Assembly (NCBI GenBank): GCA_027704905.1
Contig: JANIIK010000801.1
Span: 5,001-69,000 of the forward strand
DNA: 64,000 nucleotides
Reading direction: 5' to 3'
From: Muraenolepis orangiensis
Taxonomy: Eukaryota > Chordata > Actinopteri > Gadiformes > Muraenolepididae
The translations under genes and the position numbers were made by a program. The notes below the pieces were generated by a model. The model was not told the origin of the DNA. It did no database searches and saw nothing but the letters and a program-made list of their open reading frames with translations. Shown one piece after another: positions 28,850 through 37,796 of the stretch (its first letter is position 1; the number at the start of each line of letters is the position of its first letter).

Positions 28850-31800
28850 GTTAGCATTGGCTACCTTGGCAAAGTTAGCGTTGGCTACACTTGGCTAAGT
28901 TAGTGTTGCTACTCTTGGCTAAGTTAGCATTTGCTACTCTTGGCTAAGCTAGCGTTTGCTACTCTTGGCAAAGTAAGCGTTGACTAAACTGGCAATGTTA
29001 GCATTGGCTACCTTGGCTAAGTTAGCGTTGGCTACACTTGGCTAAGTTAGTGTTGGCTACACTTGGCTAAGTTAGCGTTGGCTACACTTGGCTATGTTAG
29101 AGTAGGATACACTTGGCTGTTAGTGTTGGCTACTATTGGCCATGTAAGTGTTTGCTACTCTTGACTAAGTTAGCATTGGCTACACTTGGCTAAGTTAGCA
29201 TTTGCTACTCTTGGCTAAGCTAGCGTTTGCTACTCTTGGCAAAGTTAGCGTTGGCTACACTGGGCAATGTTAGCATTGGCTACCCTTGGCTAAGTTAGCG
29301 TTGGCTACACTTGGCTAAGTTAGCGTTGGCTACACTTGGCTAAGTTAGTGTTGGCTACACTTGGCTATGTTAGAGTAGGCTACACTTGGCTATGTTAGTG
29401 TTGTCTACACTTGGCAATGTTACATTGGCTACCCTTGGCTAAGTTAGCGTTGGCTACACTTGGCTATGTTAGAGTAGGCTACACTTGGCTATGTTAGTGT
29501 TGTCTACACTTGGCAACGTTAGCATTGGCTACCCTTGGCTAAGTTAGCGTTGGCTACACTTGGCTATGTTAGAGTTGGCTACACTTGGCTATGTTAGTCT
29601 TGGCTACTATTGGCCATGTAGTGTTTGCTACTCTTGACTAAGTTAGCGTTGGCTACACTTGGCTAAGTTAGAGTAGGCTACACTTGGCTATGTTAGTGTA
29701 GGCTACACTTGGCTATGTTAGTGTTGGCTACTATTGGCCATGTAAGTGTTTGCTACTCTTGACTAAGTTAGCGTTGGCTACACTTGGCTATGTTAGAGTA
29801 GGCTACACTTGGCTATGTTAGTGTTGTCTACACTTGGCAACGTTACATTGGCTACCCTTGGCAAGTTAGCGTTGGCTACACTTGGCTAAGTTAGTGTTGG
29901 CTACCCTTGGCTAAGTTAGCGTTGGCTACTCTTGGCTAAGCTAGCGTTTGATACTCTTGGCAAAGTTAGCGTTGGCTATACTGGGCAATGTTAGCATTGG
30001 CTACCCTTGGCTAAGTTAGCGTTGGCTACACTTGGCTAAGTTAGTGTTGGCTACACTTGGCTAAGCTTGCGTTTGCTACTCTTGGCAAAGTTAGCGTTGG
30101 CTACACTTGGCAATGTTAGCATTGGCTACCCTTGGCTAAGTTAGCGTTGGCTACACTTGGCTAAGTTAGTGTTGGCTACCCTTGGCTAAGTTAGCGTTGG
30201 CTACACTTGGCTAAGTTAGTGTTGGCTACACTTGGCTAAGCTAGCGTTTGCTACTCTTGGCAAGTTAGCGTTGGCTACACTTGGCAATGTTAGCATTGGC
30301 TACCCTTGGCTAAGTTAGCGTTGGCTACACTTGGCTAAGTTAGCGTTGGCTACACTTGGCTAAGTTAGTGTTGGCTACACTTGGCTAAGTTAGTGTTGGC
30401 TACACTTGGCAATGTTAGCATTGGCTACCCTTGGCTAAGTTAGCGTTGGCTACACTTGGCTATGTTAGAGTAGGCTACACTTGGCTATGTTAGTGTTGGC
30501 TACTATTGGCCATGTAAGTGTTTGCTACTCTTGACTAAGTTAGCATTGGCTACACTTGGCTAAGTTAGCGTTGGCTACACTTGGCTAAGTTAGTGTTGGC
30601 TACACTTGGCTAAGCTAGCGTTTGCTACTCTTGGCAAAGTTAGCGTTTGCTACACTTGGCAATGTTAGCATTGGCTACCCTTGGCTAAGTTAGCGTTGGC
30701 TACACTTGGCTAAGTTAGCGTTGGCTACACTTGGCTAAGTTAGCGTTTGCTACTCTTGGCTAAGTTAGCGTTGTCTACACTTGGCAATGTTAGCATTGGC
30801 TACCCTTGGCTAAGTTAGCGTTGGCTACACTTGGCTATGTTAGAGTAGGCTACACTTGGCTAAGTTAGAGTTTGCTACACTTGGCTATGTTAGAGTAGGC
30901 TACACTTGGCCATGTAAGTGTTTGCTACTCTTGACAAGTTAGCATTGGCTACACTTGGCTAAGCTAGCGTTTGATACTCTTGGCTAAGTTAGCGTTGGCT
31001 ACACTGGCAATGTTAGCATTGGCTACCCTTGGCAAAGTTAGCGTTGGCTACACTTGGCTAAGTTGGCGTTGGCTACACTTGGCTAAGTTAGTGTTGGCTA
31101 CACTTGGCTAAGTTAGTGTTGGCTACACTTGGCAATGTTAGCATTGGCTACCCTTGGCTAAGTTAGCGTTGGCTACACTTGGCTATGTTAGAGTTGGCTA
31201 CACTTGGCAATGTTAGTGTTGGCTACTATTGGCCATGTAAGTGTTTGCTACTCTTGACTAAGTTAGCATTGGCTACACTTGGCTAAGTTAGCGTTGGCTA
31301 CACTTGGCTAAGTTAGTGTTGGCTACACTTGGCTAAGCTAGCATTTGCTACTCTTGGCAAAGTTAGCGTTGGCTACACTTGGCAATGTTAGCATTGGCTA
31401 CCCTTGGCTAAGTTAGCGTTGGCTACACTTGGCTAAGTTAGTGTTGGCTACCCTTGGCTAAGTTAGCGTTGGCTACACTTGGCTAAGTTAGTGTTGGCTA
31501 CACTTGGCTAAGCTAGCGTTTGCTACCCTTGGCTAAGTTAGCGTTGGCTACACTTGGCTAAGTTAGTGTTGGCTACACTTGGCTAAGTTAGCGTTGGCTA
31601 CACTTGGCTATGTTAGAGTTGGCTACACTTGGCTAAGTTAAGTTTGCTACACTTGGCAATGTTAGAGTAGGCTACACTTGGCCATGTAAGTGTTTGCTAC
31701 TCTTGGCAAAGTTAGCATTGGCTACACTTGGCTAAGTTAGCGTTTGCTACTCTTGGCTAAGTTAGCGTTGGCTACACTGGGCAATGTTAGCATTGGCTAC

Positions 31801-33100
31801 CCTTGGCAAAGTTAGCGTTGGCTACACTTGGCTAAGTTAGCGTTGGCTACACTTGGCTAAGTTAGTGTTGGCTACACTTGGCTAAGTTAGTGTTGGCTAC
31901 ACTTGGCAATGTTAGCATTGGCTACCCTTGGCTAAGTTAGCATTGGCTACCCTTGGCTAAGTTAGCGTTGGCTACACTTGGCTATGTTAGAGTTGGCTAC
32001 ACTTGGCTATGTTAGTGTTGGCTACTATTGGTCATGTAAGTGTTTGCTACTCTTGACTAAGTTAGCATTGGCTACACTTGGCTAAGTTAGCGTTGCTACT
32101 CTTGGCTAAGTTAGCATTTGCTACTCTTGGCTAAGCTAGCGTTTGCTACTCTTGGCAAAGTTAGCGTTGGCTACACTTGGCAATGTTAGCATTGGCTACC
32201 CTTGGCTAAGTTAGCGTTGGCTACACTTGGCTAAGTTAGTGTTGGCTACACTTGGCTAAGTTAGCGTTGGCTACACTTGGCTATGTTAGAGTAGGCTACA
32301 CTTGGCTATGTTAGTGTTGGCTACTATTGGCCATGTAAGTGTTTGCTACTCTTGGCTAAGTTAGCATTGGATACACTTGGCTAAGTTAGCGTTGCTACTC
32401 TTGGCTAAGTTAGCATTTGCTACTCTTGGCTAAGCTAGCGTTGGCTACACTTGGCAATGTTAGCATTGGCTACCCTTGGCTAAGTTAGCGTTGGCTACAC
32501 TTGGCTAAGTTAGTGTTGCTACTCTTGGCTAAGTTAGCATTTGCTACTCTTGGCTAAGTTAGCGTTTGCTACTCTTGGCAAGTAGCGTTGGCTAACTGGA
32601 AATGTTAGCATTGGCTACCTTGGCTAAGTTAGCGTTGGCTACACTTGGCTAAGTTAGTGTTGGCTACACTTGGCTAAGTTAGCGTTGGCTACACTTGGCT
32701 ATGTTAGAGTAGGCTACACTTGGCTGTTAGTGTTGGCTACTATTGGCCATGTAAGTGTTTGCTACTCTTGACTAAGTTAGCATTGGCTACACTTGGCTAA
32801 GTTAGCGTTGCTACTCTTGGCTAAGTTAGCATTTGCTACTCTTGGCTAAGCTAGCGTTTGCTACTCTTGGCAAAGTTAGCGTTGGCTACACTTGGCAATG
32901 TTAGCATTGGCTACCCTTGGCTAAGTTAGCGTTGGCTACACTTGGCTAAGTTAGCGTTGGCTACACTTGGCTAAGTTAGTGTTGGCTACACTTGGCTATG
33001 TTAGAGTTGGCTACACTTGGCTATGTTAGCGTTGGCTACACTTGGCTATGTTAGAGTTGGCTACACTTGGCTATGTTATGTTGGCTTCTATTGGCCATGT
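28850..33100 (+). other. Satellite segment with many one-base homopolymer losses
   Basis: Monomers here depart from otherwise invariant variants by loss of one base in short homopolymers: CTACCTTGG for CTACCCTTGG (near 28.86, 29.01 and 32.62 kb), GGCAAGTTAG for GGCAAAGTTAG (near 29.86 and 30.26 kb), CATGTAGTG for CATGTAAGTG (near 29.62 kb). At 32578-32625 five such contractions fall within about 50 bp. This pattern is typical of imperfect long-read consensus, though real drift cannot be excluded. Confidence 0.5.
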
Positions 33101-35147
33101 AAGTGTTTGCTACTCTTGGCTAAGTTAGCGTTGGCTACACTTGGCTATGTTAGAGTTGGCTACACTTGGCTATGTTAGTGTTGTCTACACTTGGCAACGT
33201 TACATTGGCTACCCTTGGCTAAGTTAGCGTTGGCTACACTTGGCTAAGTTAGTGTTGGCTACCCTTGGCTAAGTTAGCGTTGGCTACTCTTGGCTAAGTT
33301 AGCGTTTGCTACACTTGGCAAAGTTAGCGTTGGCTACCCTTGGCTAAGTTAGCGTTGGCTACACTTGGCTAAGTTAGTGTTGGCTACACTTGGCTAAGTT
33401 AGCGTTTGCTACTCTTGGCTAAGTTAGCGTTGGCTACACTTGGCAATGTTAGCATTGGCTACCCTTGGCTAAGTTAGCGTTGGCTACACTTGGCTAAGTT
33501 AGCTTTGGCTACCCTTGGCTAAGTTAGCGTTGGCTACACTTGGCTAAGTTAGTGTTGGCTACACTTGGCTAAGCTAGCGTTTGCTACTCTTGGCTAAGTT
33601 AGCGTTGGCTACACTTGGCAATGTTAGCATTGGCTACCCTTGGCTAAGTTAGCGTTGGCTACACTTGGCTAAGTTAGTATTGGCTACACTTGGCTAAGTT
33701 AGCGTTGGCTACACTTGGCTAAGTTAGAGTTGGCTACACTTGGCTAAGTTAGAGTTGGCTACACTTGGCTATGTTAGAGTAGGCTACACTTGGCCATGTA
33801 AGTGTTTGCTACTCTTGACTAAGTTAGCATTGGCTACACTTGGCTAAGTTAGCGTTGCTACTCTTGGCTAAGTTAGCGTTGGCTACACTGGGCAATGTTA
33901 GCATTGGCTACCCTTGGCTAAGTTAGCGTTGGCTACACTTGGCTAAGTTAGTGTTGGCTACACTTGGCTAAGTTAGCGTTGGCTACACTTGGCTATGTTA
34001 GAGTTGGCTACACTTGGCTAAGTTAGTGTTGCTACACTTGGCTATGTTAGAGTAGGCTACACTTGGCCATGTAAGTGTTTGCTACTCTTGGCTAAGTTAG
34101 CATTGGCTACACTTGGCTAAGCTAGCGTTTGCTACTCTTGGCTAAGTTAGCGTTGGCTACACTTGGCAATGTTAGCATTGGCTACCCTTGGCAAAGTTAG
34201 CGTTGGCTACACTTGGCTAAGTTAGCGTTGGCTACACTTGGCTAAGTTAGTGTTAGCTACACATGGCTAAGTTAGTGTTGGCTACACTTGGCAATGTTAG
34301 CATTGGCTACCCTTGGCTAAGTTAGCGTTGGCTACACTTGGCTATGTTAGAGTAGGCTACACTTGGCTATGTTAGTGTTGGCTACTATTGGCCATGTAAG
34401 TGTTTGCTACTCTTGACTAAGTTAGCATTGGCTACACTTGGCTAAGTTAGCGTTGCTACTCTTGGCTAAGTTAGCATTTGCTACTCTTGGCTAAGCTAGC
34501 GTTTGCTACTCTTGGCAAAGTTAGCGTTGGCTACACTTGGCAATGTTAGCATTGGCTACCCTTGGCTAAGTTACCGTTGGCTACACTTGGCTAAGTTAGT
34601 GTTGGCTACACTTGGCTAAGTTAGCGTTGGCTACACTTGGCTATGTTAGAGTAGGCTACACTTGGCTATGTTAGTGTTGGCTACTATTGGCCATGTAAGT
34701 GTTTGCTACTCTTGACTAAGTTAGCATTGGATACACTTGGCTAAGTTAGCGTTGCTACTCTTGGCTAAGTTAGCATTTGCTACTCTTGGCTAAGCTAGCG
34801 TTGGCTACACTTGGCAATGTTAGCATTGGCTACCCTTGGCAAAGTTAGCGTTGGATACACTTGGCTAAGTTAGTGTTGCTACTGTAGTGTATTTTTATAC
34901 CCTTATTATAATCTAAAACACTGTCTTTGGATCCTCTATACATTGCAGTAGGTGGCTACAGCATAATCTGCTGGTGGACCCCAAGGCCCACTAGGACATA
35001 GAGATGTGTTAAGCAGTTCCAGATGTGTAGGTGTTGGTGTGCCTTCAGGCCCTTGTAATGGTGCCTTTAGGCTGGTTTTCAACGGTATCCTACAGAATGT
35101 TGTGCAAGCCAAATACGACCCCCTTGGGGGTTTGAGCCATAAACTTG

Positions 35148-35181
35148 TGACGTGACGATGAAGACACCGAGGAAGACACCG
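35148..35181 (+). promoter_or_regulatory. Candidate U3 enhancer: TGACG pair and GAAGACACCG direct repeat
   Basis: TGACGTGACG at 35148-35157 holds two overlapping-register TGACG half-sites, the core bound by CREB/ATF-type factors, and is followed by two copies of GAAGACACCG 12 bp apart. The position, about 100-135 bp upstream of the TATA box, suits an LTR enhancer. Factor binding is inference only. Confidence 0.35.
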
Positions 35182-35284
35182 TGACCAACCAGAGTGCTGG
35201 TTGTACCTCTCAGACCAATAGTATTAAGTTGATGTTTGTTACTTTGACCACTAGGAGTAGTGGATGTTCTATGATGCTATTGTC

Positions 35285-35292
35285 TATATAAT
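35285..35292 (+). promoter_or_regulatory. LTR TATA box
   Basis: TATATAAT lies in the 5' LTR about 95 bp before the AATAAA signal, a normal spacing for a retroviral U3 promoter. Transcription would be expected to start about 25-30 bp downstream. This part is missing from the truncated 3' LTR, so only the 5' LTR could drive transcription. Confidence 0.7.
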
Positions 35293-35378
35293 GTTGGGTA
35301 AAGGAGCGCGTCGCCAGTTCTGCGAATTGGCACGGCAGGCTCCATCTCGTTGCAACTGATGCATTTGATGCTTTGTTC

Positions 35379-35384
35379 AATAAA
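35379..35384 (+). terminator. LTR polyadenylation signal AATAAA
   Basis: A canonical AATAAA in the R region of the 5' LTR. The 3' LTR has lost this segment, so the present copy has no LTR-derived poly(A) signal at its 3' end and its transcript would have to end in the satellite. Confidence 0.75.
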
Positions 35385-35454
35385 CACCTTGAACTTAGTA
35401 TCCGGACCTCTGAGAAAGATTCTTATTCCACCGAGTAGAAATTATACTACATAT

Positions 35455-35472
35455 TGGCGTCACGAACAGGAT
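35455..35472 (+). promoter_or_regulatory. Primer-binding site, tRNA-Ser type
   Basis: TGGCGTCACGAACAGGAT begins 3 nt after the LTR end. Its complement reads as a tRNA 3' end: CCA, discriminator G, a 7-nt acceptor strand and a 5-nt T-stem strand. From memory this equals the 3' end of a vertebrate tRNA-Ser(CGA), and the match continues one more base. The anticodon assignment is recalled and not searched; the PBS call itself is firm from position and TGG start. Confidence 0.85.
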
Positions 35473-35549
35473 TTGGTTAAAACGATTGTTGACCAGCTGC
35501 TGTCGGTGAAGCGAGCGCACGCGGGCACCGGTACTGGCCAGGCCGGGGT

Positions 35550-35560
35550 TTGAGGTAAGC
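35550..35560 (+). promoter_or_regulatory. Candidate 5' splice donor in leader
   Basis: TTTGAG|GTAAGC, with GT at 35555-35556, is close to the consensus donor and sits about 80 nt after the PBS, where retroviruses usually place the donor for subgenomic RNAs. A plausible partner is the acceptor ending at 36778. Confidence 0.5.
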
Positions 35561-35709
35561 TCTAAACATCTTCCTCAGAGCGCTTAAGTGCGTCTGCTTT
35601 TATTGACTAAGATTAAGGCTATGGTTAACAGTTGACCAAATCGAAAAGGACCTCTTTGGGGTTTATTGGATGGAATAGAGTAATTCACATGTCCGCTAAA
35701 AATTAAGAG

Positions 35710-36110
35710 TGAATGTACCACTTTAAGAGTACAATAAAACATAAACTCTAATAAAAAATAAGTAAGTTACCACTTTAAGAGTATCATAAAACATAAACTC
35801 TAATAAAAAATAAGTAAGTTACCACTTTAAGAGTATCATAAAACATAAACTCTAATAAAAAATAAGTAAGTTACCACTTTAAGAGTATCATAAAACATAA
35901 ACTCTAATAAAAAATAAGTAAGTTACCACTTTAAGAGTATCATAAAACATAAACTCTAATAAAAAATAAGTAAGTTACCACTTTAAGAGTATCATAAAAC
36001 ATAAATTCGAATAAAAATCAGTAAGTTACCACTTTAAGTATCATAAAAGTATCATCAAATCTAATCAAAATAAGTAAGTTACCGTTATAAGCGTACCATA
36101 AGCGTGCCTT
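35710..36110 (+). repeat. 52-bp minisatellite in leader, about 7-8 copies
   Basis: A/T-rich repeat built around GTAAGTTACCACTTTAAGAG and ATAAAACATAAACTCTAATA. The GTAAGTTACC core starts at 35762, 35814, 35866, 35918 and 35970 (exactly 52 bp apart), then at 36021 and 36074 in decayed copies; a variant first copy starts near 35710. It lies in untranslated leader between PBS and gag. Confidence 0.95.
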
Positions 36111-36139
36111 GGAAGATACTAAAGAACACATGTTATATG

Positions 36140-36560
36140 TTGGTAAATTGGGGCCCTTTGTGGACCTTGTGGTTATTTCATGGTAGATGTGGTTCTTTGT
36201 GATACTGTAGGCCTTGGTAGCATGTTGGTAAATTGGGGCCCTTTGTGGACCTCGTGGTTATTTCATGGTAGATGTGGTTCTTTGTGATACTGTAGGCCTT
36301 GGTAGCACACGTGGTAAATTGTGGGCCTTTGTGGACCTCGTGGTTATTTCGTGGACCATGGGGTGGTTCTTTGTGATATTGCAGGCCTTGTTAGCATACG
36401 TAGCCCTTTGTGGACCTCGTGGTTATTTCGTGGACCATGGGGTGGTTCTTTGTGATATTGCAGGCCTTGTTAGCATACGTAGCCCTTTGTGGACCTCATG
36501 GTTATTTCATGGACCACGTGGTTCTTTGTGGTACTGATAGGCATTGGTGGCACACGTGGC
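36140..36560 (+). repeat. 78-86-bp minisatellite in leader, about 5 copies
   Basis: G/T-rich repeat with the core CCCTTTGTGGACCTCGTGG; the core recurs at about 36154, 36239, 36325, 36404 and 36483, giving unit lengths of 85, 86, 79 and 79 bp. Short open frames across it are translations of the repeat and are not taken as genes. Confidence 0.9.
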
Positions 36561-37229
<669 letters not shown>

Positions 37230-37309
37230 GTACACACACACAGGTTTGAACTTTTGAAAGGATAAGAAGCAGCTAAGCTGGTATAAAACAATATAGGGTT
37301 GCAATCCCT

Positions 37310-37712
37310 TGTTTGTTGATTAATTTGAGTTATTGATTGATTTTGTTTTATTTGATAATTCATTCATTGATTAATTTGAGTTGTTGATTATGGAAGTTGT
37401 TTTATTTGATTCATCCATTCATTCATTCATTTGATTTATTGATTGATGTTGTTTTATTTGATTAATCCATTCATTCATTCATTTGATTCATTGATTGTTT
37501 TTGTTTTATTTGATTCATTCATTAATTTGATTCGTTGATTTATTGATTTTGTTTTATTTGATTAATCCATTCATTCATTCATTTGATTCATTGATTGTTT
37601 TGTTTTATTTGATTCATTCATTCATTTGATTCATTGATTGTTTTGTTTTATTTGATTCATCCATTCATTCATTCATTCATTTGATTCGTTGATTGATTTT
37701 GTTTTATTTGAA
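37310..37712 (+). repeat. ATTC / TTTGATT minisatellite, about 8 copies
   Basis: Units of about 40-60 bp, each with GTTTTATTTGATT and a variable number of ATTC steps before TTTGATTCATTGATTG. The GTTTTATTTGA core occurs about eight times from about 37345 to 37702. The array stops immediately before the gag start region, so it forms the last 400 bp of the leader. Confidence 0.9.
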
Positions 37713-37715
37713 ACC

Positions 37716-37787
37716 ATGGAAATGGCTTCAGACAAGCCGTCTACTCCAGTGGGCATGGTAGAGAAGAACAACCCATTAATAAAATAA
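37716..37787 (+). pseudogene. gag: gag 5' end, cut off by an in-frame stop
   Basis: ATG at 37716 sits in a strong initiation context (AAACCATGG) and opens a 23-codon frame closed by TAA at 37785-37787. This frame is the same as that of the long gag frame starting ten bases later, and the distance and phase make it the likely original gag N terminus, now separated from the rest by one nonsense codon. No Gly follows the Met, so N-myristoylation is not expected. Alternatively it is a short upstream ORF. The exact phase match and the absence of any other good ATG before codon 30 of the main frame favour a gag break. Confidence 0.65.
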
Positions 37788-37796
37788 ATTGGCAAA

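Larger units (their letters stand above)
1..34882 (+). repeat. 25-bp satellite array, left arm
   Basis: This is an uninterrupted tandem array of a 25-bp monomer, TTGGCTACAC followed by TTGGCTAAGTTAGCG, always in this orientation; length divided by 25 gives roughly 1,400 units. Recurrent variants include ends in GTG or GCA instead of GCG, a TATGTTAGAG form, a CTATTGGCCATGTAAGTG form, a CTGGGCAATG form, an AAGCTAGCG form and a 24-bp form beginning TTGCTAC. Variants recur in fixed order, so the array is a higher-order repeat. The GGCCATGTAAGTG variant is a useful ruler: its spacings near the left end are 274, 225, 299 and 274 bp, i.e. whole numbers of monomers. No stable open frame exists because 25 is not a multiple of three and each unit carries TAA/TAG in some frames. 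Whether it is centromeric, subtelomeric or interstitial cannot be told from sequence alone. Confidence 0.97.
34883..35451 (+). repeat. 5' LTR (complete, 569 bp)
   Basis: The LTR begins TGTAGT and ends ACTACA, a perfect 6-bp inverted terminal repeat, directly at the satellite border on the left and 3 nt before the PBS on the right. A TATA box lies near 35285 and AATAAA at 35379, which places U3 at about 34883-35312, R at about 35313-35403 and U5 to 35451 (the R limits are inferred). U3 carries two TGACG half-sites (35148-35157) and a 10-bp direct repeat GAAGACACCG at 35160 and 35172. Positions 34883-35244 match the 3' LTR almost exactly. Confidence 0.95.

Noticed and set aside
1..34882. CRISPR-like array of short repeats
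   Set aside because: Units are contiguous with no unique spacers, and the host is a eukaryote.
34878..34882. GCTAC next to the 5' LTR as a target-site duplication (GCTAC also lies just after 44217)
   Set aside because: GCTAC occurs in almost every monomer and the 3' LTR is truncated, so the match is not informative.
35350..35553. 67-codon frame across the LTR end and PBS
   Set aside because: It runs through the poly(A) signal, U5 and PBS, which explain the sequence; coding is unlikely.
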